NCBI GenBank assembly: GCA_900316315.1
Contig: ONCK01000002.1
Span: 1 to 64,000, forward strand
Direction of reading: 5' to 3'
DNA: 64,000 nucleotides
Origin: an uncultured Prevotellaceae bacterium
Lineage (GTDB): Bacteria > Bacteroidota > Bacteroidia > Bacteroidales > Bacteroidaceae
Numbering within the stretch: position 1 is the first letter of the stretch; each line of letters begins with the position of its first letter. Below, piece by piece: positions 1 through 8,085 of the stretch. The notes below the pieces were generated by a model, which saw nothing but the letters and a program-made list of their open reading frames with translations, was not told where the DNA came from and made no database searches. A program made the translations under genes and the position numbers.

Positions 1-60
1 TTCGAAAGACAGATGGCTGCACTACTGGACCATTTTCAACGCCAGCTACGGATAAACTAA
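1..60 (+). CDS. 3' end of an unidentified gene (partial)
   Basis: Frame 1 is open from the first base and ends in TAA at 58-60. It encodes 19 residues rich in charged and aromatic side chains (FERQMAALLDHFQRQLRIN). The gene starts outside the window, so neither its length nor its family can be judged. It could be a chance open stretch, because 60 bases is too short for a coding test. Confidence 0.4.
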   Translation, partial: FERQMAALLDHFQRQLRIN

Positions 61-368
61 AAGTTTTGGAGGGCTTACAATGTAATATCCCTGATGGGGG
101 TAAGGGGGCTTTATACGCACATGTCAGCCCGTACATGGCAAAAAGTCTGTCTGAATAAGGAAAAGCACATTTCTGATGATTTGGGCTGTAATGAACTGAG
201 ACTTTTAATAGGATTGCGGAATTGAGGTATTTGAAAATTCATATAGAGCATTTTTTTGATTATGATGCCGTTTTGGGCTGATGCCCACATGAGAAAGGAA
301 ATGAAAGTCTCTGTCTTGAGAATATGATTTTGACGACTTTTTGAAAGATTAATGCCTCAAACTTTTGC
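61..368. other. Intergenic region, no gene seen
   Basis: About 300 bases between the partial gene and the promoter of the SDR gene. I see no long ORF, no RNA gene fold and no strong hairpin. It is moderately AT-rich. Confidence 0.5.
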
Positions 369-376
369 TATCTTTG
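369..376 (+). promoter_or_regulatory. Bacteroidota -7 box (TATCTTTG) for the SDR operon
   Basis: TATCTTTG matches the TAnnTTTG -7 consensus and lies 25 bases before the ATG at 402. The nearest upstream TTTG (340-343) is 25 bases away rather than the usual 19-21, so the -33 element is weak or absent. Confidence 0.5.
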
Positions 377-401
377 TAACCTTATCTAAAACTTATCAGA
401 T

Positions 402-1136
402 ATGGATCATAGCGCCATTGTCATGGGTGCCAGTTCGGGCATGGGACAGGAGGTGGCCCGTAGGCTGCTTAACAAAGGCTGGACGGTCGGCTTGGCTGCA
501 CGTCGTATCGACCGCCTTAGAGAAATGGCCGAGGAATATGGCCCAAGGGCGGTCTGTGCTCAGATAGATGTCAATGATGATGGATCGGCCAAGCAACTTC
601 TCCATCTGTTTGAACAGCTCTCCACGGTAGATCTTTATATCCATACTTCTGGCGTGGGCAAGGTCAACTGCCAGCTGGAGGAGGACATTGAGCTTCAGAC
701 GGTGAAAACCAATGCGCTCGGCTTTACTCGATGCATAGGGGTAGCCTATCGGTGGATGGCGGAGCACGGCGGCGGTAAAATAGTCGCCATTTCCAGCATC
801 GCGGGCATACGTGGGCTGGGCCCGGCGCCTAGCTATAGTGCCACCAAGGCCTTACAGCATACTTATATACAGGCGCTCGAGCAGCAGGCTCACTGTCGTC
901 ATCTGAACATCCACTTCACGGAAATACGTCCAGGCTTTGTGGACACGCAACTGCTGAATGGAAGTCATTACCCGATGACGATGCAAGTAGACGGTGTGGT
1001 GGACGAGATGATGCGGGCGATACGACACCGTCGACATACGTGCGTCATCGACTGGCGTTATCGGCTGCTCGTCGCGCTGTGGAGGCTGGTCCCTGCATGG
1101 GTTTGGCGAAGGATGAGACTCTCCAACTATAAATAA
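402..1136 (+). CDS. Short-chain dehydrogenase/reductase (SDR)
   Basis: A 244-residue classical SDR: a cytosolic NAD(P)-dependent oxidoreductase with a Rossmann fold. The cofactor loop GASSGMG is at residues 9-15. Arg34/Arg35 after the second strand suggest NADP(H) preference (inference). Ser132, Tyr145 and Lys149 (YSATK) form the catalytic set, with Asn104 as the usual fourth residue. RPGFVDT at 176-182 is the typical motif after the active site. The substrate cannot be told from sequence. It starts 25 bases after a -7 box and is followed after 9 bases by a thioredoxin-like gene, so the two and msrC probably form one transcript. Confidence 0.9.
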   Translation: MDHSAIVMGASSGMGQEVARRLLNKGWTVGLAARRIDRLREMAEEYGPRAVCAQIDVNDDGSAKQLLHLFEQLSTVDLYIHTSGVGKVNCQLEEDIELQTVKTNALGFTRCIGVAYRWMAEHGGGKIVAISSIAGIRGLGPAPSYSATKALQHTYIQALEQQAHCRHLNIHFTEIRPGFVDTQLLNGSHYPMTMQVDGVVDEMMRAIRHRRHTCVIDWRYRLLVALWRLVPAWVWRRMRLSNYK

Positions 1137-1145
1137 CAATGGATT

Positions 1146-1667
1146 ATGAATAAGAAAACTATACTGACGCTATTCTGCTTTTTCTCGTTCTCTGTCTTGT
1201 TCGCTACAGCACAAAGCGGAGTGAAGCAAGTGTATAATCCCGCCCTTGACCCCATGGCGCAAATAGACAGCGCTCTGGCCTTGACACAGCGTACGGAGGA
1301 GCCAAAGTACGTCCTGTGTCAACTTGGCGGTAACTGGTGTCCGTGGTGCTTGCTCTTTGCGGAGTTTGTAAGCAGGGATACAGACATCAACCAGCTTATC
1401 CAAGACAATTATGTCTATATCCATGTCAACTATGATCCGCACCTCAACCACGATGAGTCACAGAAAGCTAAGACGAAGGCGCTGCTTGACCGTCTCGGCA
1501 GGCCGCAGCGTTTTGGATTTCCTGTACTGATTATTCTCGATCAGCAAGGCAAGGTGATACATATTCAGGATTCCAGTTTTTTGGAGGAAGGACAGGGATA
1601 TAATAAGAAAAAAGTCCTCCGCTTCCTCAAGAGCTGGAGGCCCAAGGCCGTTAATCCTTCAATATGA
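1146..1667 (+). CDS. Exported thioredoxin-family protein
   Basis: 173 residues. Residues 1-22 form a signal peptide (KK, then a hydrophobic run ending in ATAQ). CPWC at 65-68, in the context GGNWCPWC, is a CxxC redox site in a thioredoxin fold, similar to the thioredoxin_7/DUF255-like proteins of Bacteroidota. It should act in the periplasm as a thiol-disulfide reductase or isomerase. The C-terminal half has the expected strand pattern (RFGFPVLIILDQQGKVIH). The stop codon overlaps the start of msrC, implying translational coupling. The partner protein is unknown. Confidence 0.85.
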   Translation: MNKKTILTLFCFFSFSVLFATAQSGVKQVYNPALDPMAQIDSALALTQRTEEPKYVLCQLGGNWCPWCLLFAEFVSRDTDINQLIQDNYVYIHVNYDPHLNHDESQKAKTKALLDRLGRPQRFGFPVLIILDQQGKVIHIQDSSFLEEGQGYNKKKVLRFLKSWRPKAVNPSI

Positions 1668-2170
1668 TGGAGAGCGCCGCACACTCTGGGGAGGCAGACA
1701 CAACATCGTTTCATATGGACAGAAAACGACATTATCAATCCGTCTTCCAGCAAGTACAGGCCTTGATGCAGGGGGTAGACAATCGCGTCGGAGTATTGGC
1801 TAATATCTCAGCCTTACTCCATGAAGAATTGCTGCACTATTTCTGGGTGGGCTTTTATATTGTTCGTGGGGAACAGATGGAGCTGGGACCGTTTCAGGGA
1901 TCAGTGGCTTGCTATGCTATACAGCGGGGACATGGTGTGTGTGGCACTGCTTGGGCACAGGGAAAAACGCTGATCGTACCGGATGTGCATCAATTTGAGG
2001 GGCATATCGCTTGTTCCTCACTCTCCAATTCGGAGATTGTCGTGCCTGTCATGCGCACTAGGGAAGTAATCGCCGTCATCGATGTGGACAGCAAAGAGTT
2101 GGACGCCTTTGATCAGGAAGACCGCCATCTGCTAGAGCAAATAGCAGCTCTTGTCGAGCCCTTGCTGTAG
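1664..2170 (+). CDS. msrC: Free methionine-(R)-sulfoxide reductase (GAF domain)
   Basis: 168 residues, the usual length of fRMsr, with a single GAF domain that reduces free Met-(R)-sulfoxide to methionine in the cytosol. The three family cysteines are at 83 (VAC), 93 (GVCGTA) and 117 (HIAC), at nearly the same spacing as C84/C94/C118 of the E. coli enzyme. GPFQGSVAC and NSEIVVP are family hallmarks. The ATG at 1664 overlaps the stop of the thioredoxin gene. A second ATG is the next codon and Met18 is a possible later start. Placement behind a thioredoxin-like gene fits oxidative damage repair, although that thioredoxin is exported and probably not the direct reductant. Confidence 0.93.
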   Translation: MMESAAHSGEADTTSFHMDRKRHYQSVFQQVQALMQGVDNRVGVLANISALLHEELLHYFWVGFYIVRGEQMELGPFQGSVACYAIQRGHGVCGTAWAQGKTLIVPDVHQFEGHIACSSLSNSEIVVPVMRTREVIAVIDVDSKELDAFDQEDRHLLEQIAALVEPLL

Positions 2171-2386
2171 GTTTGGGGCTAGTGATGGCTAGGGCACGTC
2201 ATCTTGGACTGAATAGGATGTCTCAACTCTGAGACCCTCAGTCGCTTGGCTCGTCTTGCCGCCCAATCTGGGGTGGATGGAGTCCTCGGGGGTGACTACA
2301 GACTGACGAACGGATAATGCGTCAAGCCTATTTGGTTTATGAGGCAGAAACACAGAGAGAAGGGTGTGGCTTTTTGTCTCAAAGGC

Positions 2387-2417
2387 TTTGTAAATCGGAT
2401 ATTTTGCCGTAATTTTG
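2387..2417 (+). promoter_or_regulatory. Canonical Bacteroidota promoter for pheT (TTTG-N19-TAATTTTG)
   Basis: TTTG at 2387-2390, then 19 bases, then TAATTTTG at 2410-2417: an exact match to the -33/-7 consensus of the Bacteroidota primary sigma factor. The leader to the ATG at 2461 would be about 38 nt. The rest of 2171-2386 shows no gene. Confidence 0.8.
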
Positions 2418-2460
2418 CAACTTAATTATAGAAGTGTAAGATTACAAATCTGTTTATCAT

Positions 2461-4920
2461 ATGAATATCTCATACAATTGGCTTAAAGAGTATGTTGACT
2501 TTGACCTCACAGCCCAGCAAGTGGCAGATGCGTTGACATCGATAGGACTGGAGGTAGACGCGGTTTCAGAGGTCGAGACTATTCGGGGCGGTCTAAAGGG
2601 TCTCGTAGTAGGCCAGGTGATGGACTGTCAGCCTCATCCCAATAGTGACCATATGCATATATGTCAAGTGGACGAAGGTACGGGGGAACTTGTACAGATT
2701 GTCTGCGGCGCGCCTAATGTAAGCCAAGGACAAAAGGTTATTGTGGCTACCTTGGGCTGCAAGCTCTATGATGGCGACAAGGAGTTTGTCATCAAACGTT
2801 CCAAATTACGCGGCGTGGAGAGTCTGGGTATGATATGTGCAGAAGATGAAATAGGCGTCGGGACTGATCATCAGGGCATCATCGTGCTGCCTGAGGATAC
2901 ACCGGTCGGAATGCCCGCTGCGGAGTACTACAAGGTGGAGAGCGACTGGCTCATCGAGATAGACATCACGCCCAATAGGGCCGATGCTTGTTCACACTAC
3001 GGAGTGGCACGCGACCTGTACGCTTGGCTCGTGGAAAACGGCTATAAGACGAGTCTCCATCGCCAGAGTGTCGATGCCTTCAAAGTGGACAACCATGACT
3101 ATGAGATTAAGGTCAATATCGTGGCTCCCGAACGTTGCCGACGCTATACGGCCGTCTGTATAAAGGACTGTGAGGTCAAGGAGAGTCCCAAATGGATGCA
3201 GGACAAACTGCGCATCATTGGCTTGAGGCCCATCAACAATATTGTGGACATTACCAACTATATCATGATGGCCTATGGCCAGCCGTTGCACTGCTTTGAT
3301 GCAGACATGATAGAGGGAAAGGTTGTCAATGTACAGACGCTCGAAGAAGGCACTCCCTTTGTCACACTTGACGGAGTGGAGCACAAACTCAGTTCGGAGG
3401 ATCTGGCCATCTGCAACGCCAAGGAGCCGATGTGTATTGCCGGCGTACTGGGTGGCAAAGGAAGCGGCACCTATGAGTCCACCAAAAATATTCTGTTGGA
3501 AAGCGCCTGCTTTGATCCGACGTCCATACGCAAGAGCGCCCGGAGACACGGACTAAGTACAGATGCAAGTTTCCGTTTTGAACGTGGCGTCGACCCCAAT
3601 GGCTGCATCTATGCGCTCAAGCAGGCAGCCCTCCTCGTCCAGGAACTGGCTGGTGGTAAAGTCGCAATGGATATCGTTGATGTATACTCCCGTCCACAGG
3701 AGCCATTTGCCGTATCCCTCTTGTATGACTATGTCCACTCGCTTATAGGTAAGGTCATCCCCGTCGACACGATTAAAAGTATATGCAAGAGTCTGGAGAT
3801 GGAGATTGTCTCGGAGACACCGGAGGGCTTGAATCTCAGAGTGCCGACTTACAGAGTCGATGTCCAGCGTCCATGTGATGTGGTAGAGGATATCCTGCGT
3901 ATCTATGGATACAACAATGTTGAGATACCGGAGATGGTACTCAGTTCGCTTACGGTCAAAGGCGACATTGACAGGGCCAACAAATGGCAGAATCTCATCT
4001 CTGAGCAACTGACGGGCGCAGGATTCCGCGAAATCATGAACAATTCGCTGACCAGATCTGCTTATTATCAAGACGGTGAGACTTATCCCGAGAGCAGATG
4101 CGTCAGGATACTCAATGCGCTCAGTGAAGACTTGAGCGTCATGCGGCAGACGATGCTGTATGGCGGACTGGAGAGCATCCGGCGCAATATCAATCACCAG
4201 ATGCCCAATCTGAAATTCTATGAATTTGGAAACTGCTACCAGCACTATGCCGAGAAGGCTGACGCCGAATCGCCCTTGAAGGCATATGCTGAGGAACCAC
4301 GTCTTGCCCTTTGGGTCACAGGAAAGGCAGTTGAGAGTAGTTGGGCCCATGCTGACTTGGATTACAACTTCTATATGCTTAAAGCTCATGTCATGCACGT
4401 CTTGGAGCGACTCGGCATCAGTTATCAGGCATTCAAGGAAACGTCTCTGAGTAATGACATTTTCAGCCAAGCCCTCCAGCTCAGCGCGGGCGAGCAATGG
4501 ATGGTGCGTTACGGTATTGTCAATACGAAGCAGGCAGACAAGGTTGACTTGCACGTGACTGTGTACTACGCAGAGTTCAATTGGCATATGCTACTCCATC
4601 TCGCAGCACGTGGCGGGGTGAACTATGCAGATCTTTGCAAATATCCTGCTGTACGCCGTGACCTGGCGTTGCTCCTCAATGAGGATACGACCTTTGCCCA
4701 AATTGAGGCCATCAGCCGTCAAGCCGAGCGTAAGTTGCTCAAGCATGTCGAGCTCTTTGACGTGTACGAAGGCAAAGGACTGCCAGCCGGAAAGAAGAGC
4801 TATGCTGTTGCTTTCACGCTGCAGGATGAGGTAAAGACAATGAGTGACAAGCAGATAGAGAAATCTATGACGCGTATTGTCGAGGCGCTTAAGCAGCAGC
4901 TCGGCGCTCAGCTCAGGTAG
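2461..4920 (+). CDS. pheT: Phenylalanine--tRNA ligase beta subunit
   Basis: 819 residues, full length for bacterial PheT, which pairs with PheS (not in this window) to charge tRNA-Phe. The order of domains is visible: an N-terminal tRNA-binding OB fold (about residues 40-150, with HPNSDHMHICQV), the B3/B4 editing region (about 210-380), B5 (about 405-480), the catalytic-like core, and a C-terminal ferredoxin-fold anticodon-binding domain (from about 727, YPAVRRDLALLL). It has its own strong promoter at 2387-2417. pheS is encoded elsewhere, as is common in Bacteroidota. Confidence 0.98.
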   Translation: MNISYNWLKEYVDFDLTAQQVADALTSIGLEVDAVSEVETIRGGLKGLVVGQVMDCQPHPNSDHMHICQVDEGTGELVQIVCGAPNVSQGQKVIVATLGCKLYDGDKEFVIKRSKLRGVESLGMICAEDEIGVGTDHQGIIVLPEDTPVGMPAAEYYKVESDWLIEIDITPNRADACSHYGVARDLYAWLVENGYKTSLHRQSVDAFKVDNHDYEIKVNIVAPERCRRYTAVCIKDCEVKESPKWMQDKLRIIGLRPINNIVDITNYIMMAYGQPLHCFDADMIEGKVVNVQTLEEGTPFVTLDGVEHKLSSEDLAICNAKEPMCIAGVLGGKGSGTYESTKNILLESACFDPTSIRKSARRHGLSTDASFRFERGVDPNGCIYALKQAALLVQELAGGKVAMDIVDVYSRPQEPFAVSLLYDYVHSLIGKVIPVDTIKSICKSLEMEIVSETPEGLNLRVPTYRVDVQRPCDVVEDILRIYGYNNVEIPEMVLSSLTVKGDIDRANKWQNLISEQLTGAGFREIMNNSLTRSAYYQDGETYPESRCVRILNALSEDLSVMRQTMLYGGLESIRRNINHQMPNLKFYEFGNCYQHYAEKADAESPLKAYAEEPRLALWVTGKAVESSWAHADLDYNFYMLKAHVMHVLERLGISYQAFKETSLSNDIFSQALQLSAGEQWMVRYGIVNTKQADKVDLHVTVYYAEFNWHMLLHLAARGGVNYADLCKYPAVRRDLALLLNEDTTFAQIEAISRQAERKLLKHVELFDVYEGKGLPAGKKSYAVAFTLQDEVKTMSDKQIEKSMTRIVEALKQQLGAQLR

Positions 4921-4972
4921 ACATAGACATATCATAAATCAATTAAAATAATAATCTAAACAATTTACTCCA

Positions 4973-5707
4973 ATGGGAAGAGCTTTTGAATATCGCAAAG
5001 CTACTAAACTCAAGCGATGGGGGCATATGGCCCGCACTTTTACCAAGATCGGTAAGCAGATAGCCAGTGCTGTCAAGACAGGCGGACCAGATCCGGAAAA
5101 TAATCCTCATCTACGTGCAATCATTGCCAATGCGAAGCGCGAGAATATGCCGAAGGACAATATTGACCGTGCTATCAAAAATGCCATGGGCAAAGACCAG
5201 AGTGACTTCAAAGAGATGACTTACGAGGGATATGGTCCTCATGGAGTCGCCATCCTTGTTGACACCCTGACTGACAATACTACGCGCACAGTGGCAGACG
5301 TGCGCTCCATTTTCAACAAGTTTGACGGCAATCTCGGTACGATGGGCTCCTTGGCCTTCCTTTTTGATCATCGCTGTGTTTTCTCCTTTAAGAAGAAAGA
5401 AGACACCGATATGGACGAACTGATACTCGACCTCATCGAGTATGGCGTAGAGGATGATTATGACGAAGACCCAGAAGAAGGATCTATCACTATCTATGGC
5501 GACCCCAAGAGCTTTGGCCAGATCCAGAAGTATCTTGAGGACAAAGGACTCGAAGTTGTAGGTGCCGAATTCACGTACATCCCCAATAATCTCAAGGATG
5601 TATCAGCAGAGGAGCGTGAGACTATAGACAAGATGGTGGAGCGCCTCGAGGAGTTTGACGACGTGCAAAACGTCTATACAAACATGAAGCCCGCAGAGAA
5701 AGAGTAG
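4973..5707 (+). CDS. yebC: YebC/PmpR (TACO1) family protein
   Basis: 244 residues, typical length. The N-terminus MGRAFEYRK..KRWGHMARTFTKIGKQI and the block NPHLRAIIANAKRENMPKDN are diagnostic of the family, followed by GYGPHGVA and DNTTRT. YebC proteins were described as DNA-binding regulators and, more recently, as ribosome-associated factors that help translation of difficult motifs (like human TACO1). The role here is by family only. It lies 52 bases after pheT with no obvious promoter between, so co-transcription with pheT is likely. Confidence 0.95.
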   Translation: MGRAFEYRKATKLKRWGHMARTFTKIGKQIASAVKTGGPDPENNPHLRAIIANAKRENMPKDNIDRAIKNAMGKDQSDFKEMTYEGYGPHGVAILVDTLTDNTTRTVADVRSIFNKFDGNLGTMGSLAFLFDHRCVFSFKKKEDTDMDELILDLIEYGVEDDYDEDPEEGSITIYGDPKSFGQIQKYLEDKGLEVVGAEFTYIPNNLKDVSAEERETIDKMVERLEEFDDVQNVYTNMKPAEKE

Positions 5708-5782
5708 TTCCTTCTGCCAAGCTTGAGAATGTCGGGTGATTGAGTCCTTGTTCTCAAGAGGCCAGACACAATGCAATATTTG

Positions 5783-5821
5783 GAGTGATCCGTGGGTTGA
5801 GCCGACAGGTCACTCTTTCTT
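5783..5821 (+). terminator. Probable intrinsic terminator after yebC
   Basis: GAGTGA (5783-5788) pairs with TCACTC (5810-5815), extended inward by CC/GG with one bulge and followed by a T-rich tail. It is 75 bases past the yebC stop. The remainder of 5708-5967 holds only a 69-codon ORF (5736-5945) with no family features, which I do not call. Confidence 0.45.
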
Positions 5822-5967
5822 ATCTTTGAGTGGATTCTCTTTAAAACCGGTGCATGACGATGTCACTTCGTGTCGAGAGGGGAGGTCTCCAGGTGATAAT
5901 GAAGAAAAGACGCAAGCAGACGAGATAATTTCGCCCCATAGTTGACCGACATCTACAAATGAATATT

Positions 5968-5975
5968 TATCTTTG
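5968..5975 (+). promoter_or_regulatory. -7 box (TATCTTTG) for recF
   Basis: TATCTTTG, 36 bases ahead of the recF ATG. The nearest upstream match is GTTG at 5941-5944 with a 23-base gap, so only the -7 half is convincing. Confidence 0.5.
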
Positions 5976-6011
5976 CGTAACAAAATCAGTCACATCCCTT
6001 CATAGACAAAG

Positions 6012-7115
6012 ATGATATTACACAAACTGTCAATCGTCAATTATAAAAATATTGCAGAAGCTCAATTGGAGTTTTGCCCGAAAATCAATTGCCTTGTCGG
6101 ACTTAATGGGATGGGCAAGACAAATGTTTTGGACGCCATTTATTACCTCTCCTTTTGTAAGAGTGCACTCAATGCGATAGACAGTCAGATCGTCAAGCAC
6201 GATGCAGAACTGATGGTACTGCAGGGGAACTACACTGACGAGGCAGGGAAGCCTCTTGACATTTACTGTGGGCTGAAGAAAGGGCGCCGCAAGGTCTTTA
6301 AGCGAAATGCCAAGGAATACCGTAAGTTGTCAGAGCATATCGGGCTCATTCCGCTGGTGCTCGTGTCTCCGGCAGACCAGGAGTTGATACTGGGCGGCAG
6401 TGACCAGCGGCGGCGCTTCCTCGATATGGTTATCTCCCAATACGACCCCAATTATCTCTATGAGGAAAACAGATACCGCAAGGCGCTTCAACAGCGCAAT
6501 GCCCTGCTCAAGCGCGAGGACGCCCTGACAGACACAGATTATCTGTCTGTCTACGAGATGGTCATGGCCGAAGCTGGAAAATATGTATTTGAAGCTCGCC
6601 AAGCTTTCGTCGATAGTTTCGTCCCCATCTTCGGGCGGCTCTATTCCTGCCTGGGGCAGGGAGAGACAGTCAGCCTCTCTTACCAGTCCAATGTGCAGCC
6701 CGACCAGCTGGCCCTGCAACTTGAGCAGAGCCGTGTCAAGGACCAGATTGTTGGATTTAGTCTCCAGGGCGTCCATCGCGATGATTTGCAGATGGACCTT
6801 GACACCTACCCTATCAAGCGAGAGGGTTCACAAGGACAGGCAAAAACCTATCTCACTGCGCTGAAGATGGCTCAGTTTGAGTATCTTAAGGATAAAACCG
6901 GCCACCTGCCGCTGCTCTTGCTCGACGATATATTTGACAAACTAGACGCTAGCCGCGTTGAGCATATTCTGCAGCTTGTCGGTCAGGACAATTTTGGACA
7001 AATTTTTATTACAGATACTGATAAGAATTTTCTTTCCCACATGATTTCGACAACGGGAATAGACTATCGGATATTTGAGGTATGCGAGGGGGAGATAAAA
7101 GATGAAGTACAATAA
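6012..7115 (+). CDS. recF: DNA replication and repair protein RecF
   Basis: 367 residues, full length. RecF is an SMC-like ATPase that loads RecA with RecO and RecR at gapped DNA. Walker A GLNGMGKT is at 30-37, the ABC-type signature SQGQAKTY at 273-280, and Walker B LLLLDD at 301-306, followed by the D-loop region FDKLD. No dnaA, dnaN or gyrB is nearby, so this is not the classical dnaA-dnaN-recF origin cluster. The 3' end overlaps the next gene by 14 bases. Confidence 0.97.
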   Translation: MILHKLSIVNYKNIAEAQLEFCPKINCLVGLNGMGKTNVLDAIYYLSFCKSALNAIDSQIVKHDAELMVLQGNYTDEAGKPLDIYCGLKKGRRKVFKRNAKEYRKLSEHIGLIPLVLVSPADQELILGGSDQRRRFLDMVISQYDPNYLYEENRYRKALQQRNALLKREDALTDTDYLSVYEMVMAEAGKYVFEARQAFVDSFVPIFGRLYSCLGQGETVSLSYQSNVQPDQLALQLEQSRVKDQIVGFSLQGVHRDDLQMDLDTYPIKREGSQGQAKTYLTALKMAQFEYLKDKTGHLPLLLLDDIFDKLDASRVEHILQLVGQDNFGQIFITDTDKNFLSHMISTTGIDYRIFEVCEGEIKDEVQ

Positions 7116-7392
7116 AGCTGAAAACGTAACCGATCTCTTGCGGCAATTTTTGCGGTCAGAGGGGCTCGAGACCCCGCTCAATGAGCACCGCATCATCAGC
7201 GCGTGGCCTGAGGTGGTGGGGCACACTGTCGCAGTACACACCCACAAGTTAGAGATACATAATCAGACACTTTACGCCGAGATTGACACCCCCGTTATCC
7301 GGCAGGAGCTAATGATGCGCCGCTCCCAATTGGTCGAGCTGCTCAATCAGAAAGCAGGTGCCCGCACGATCGTAGATATACATCTCATATAG
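7102..7392 (+). CDS. DciA-like DUF721 protein
   Basis: 96 residues with the DUF721 core: an N-terminal helix (VTDLLRQFLRSEGLE), the WPEVVG motif (WxxxVG), and the strand block TLYAEIDTPVIRQEL. DUF721 contains DciA, the helicase loader or operator that replaces DnaC/DnaI in most bacteria. Its 14-base overlap with recF indicates coupled expression of two replication/repair proteins, a pairing commonly seen in Bacteroidota. Assignment to DciA rather than another DUF721 member is inference. Confidence 0.85.
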   Translation: MKYNKAENVTDLLRQFLRSEGLETPLNEHRIISAWPEVVGHTVAVHTHKLEIHNQTLYAEIDTPVIRQELMMRRSQLVELLNQKAGARTIVDIHLI

Positions 7393-7396
7393 ACCC

Positions 7397-7502
7397 ATCT
7401 GTACGCGTGTGGCTGAGCGGTCCTCTCTTATCTCAAATAAATCTGTGTACGGGCCAGCTAGGTGGTCCCTCTTTTATTTCAAATAAATCTTGTGTGCGGC
7501 CA
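7397..7502. repeat. Degenerate tandem repeat, about 45-bp unit, between convergent genes
   Basis: The stretch holds about two and a half units. The clearest pair is 7419-7456 and 7464-7502 (GGTCC, CTCTT, TCAAATAAATCT, then a GGCCA-like end). A partial earlier copy starts at 7397 (ATCTGTACGCG). It sits between the stops of the dciA-like gene (+) and the cyclo-ligase gene (-). It could be a decayed terminator region that was duplicated. Confidence 0.6.
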
Positions 7503-7549
7503 AGTGGACTTTTTTTCAATGCCTTTGGCCGCCTTTCCCGCCTCACAGG

Positions 7550-8083
7550 TCAGGAGAGTATCTCATTCATCAGGACATCGTGAGCTTCTGCCTCCACTTT
7601 ATCCAGTAGCTGAAAGGGGAAGCAGAGGCCGATCTTATACGTGTGGGCCATATCGGGGCTGGACAGCAGGTGGTCGTAGTAGCCGCGTCCGCGTCCCAGT
7701 CGATGGCCAGCCTTATCAAAAGCCATACCTGGAATAATCGCTATATCCACGTCGCCTAGCGATGTCAGCGCAGGAGTCGTCGGCTCCATGATGTGATAGG
7801 CGCCGGAGCACAGACTAGAGGGGCCAAGATAGGGGTGCACGGTCAACTCATCGCCACAGACCCGAGGCAGGAGCAGACGCTTGCTGTCCCGCCAGTGCTC
7901 CAAGAGTATGCGCGTGTCGACCTCGTCGGGCAAAGGGTGATAGAGGAGCACGCTTTTTGCCTGTCGGAACATGGGCATCTCTTCCAGACGCGACATCAGT
8001 CGAGCGGACCATTCGGCCAGTTGACCCGAGGTATACTGGAGCTTCAGCAGGCGTATGAGGCGTCGTTGTTCACTCTTCGACAT
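7550..8083 (-). CDS. 5-formyltetrahydrofolate cyclo-ligase
   Basis: 177 residues. This cytosolic enzyme turns 5-formyl-THF into 5,10-methenyl-THF with ATP and clears a dead-end folate. The signature GRGRGYYDHLL is at 130-140, preceded by IIPGMAFD. The N-terminal basic stretch (SEQRRLIRLLK) is typical. The ATG lies 2 bases after the S41 protease stop, making it the last gene of a four-gene minus-strand run starting with the M3 peptidase. Confidence 0.93.
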   Translation of the reverse strand: MSKSEQRRLIRLLKLQYTSGQLAEWSARLMSRLEEMPMFRQAKSVLLYHPLPDEVDTRILLEHWRDSKRLLLPRVCGDELTVHPYLGPSSLCSGAYHIMEPTTPALTSLGDVDIAIIPGMAFDKAGHRLGRGRGYYDHLLSSPDMAHTYKIGLCFPFQLLDKVEAEAHDVLMNEILS

Positions 8084-8085
8084 CT

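Noticed and set aside
3553-4587. 344-codon minus-strand ORF opposite pheT
   Set aside because: Shadow frame of a highly conserved gene.
5736-5945. 69-codon ORF between yebC and recF
   Set aside because: Crosses a likely terminator hairpin, lacks a promoter and has no protein-like pattern.
6012-7115. Replication origin next to recF
   Set aside because: No dnaA, dnaN or gyrB and no cluster of DnaA boxes noticed nearby.
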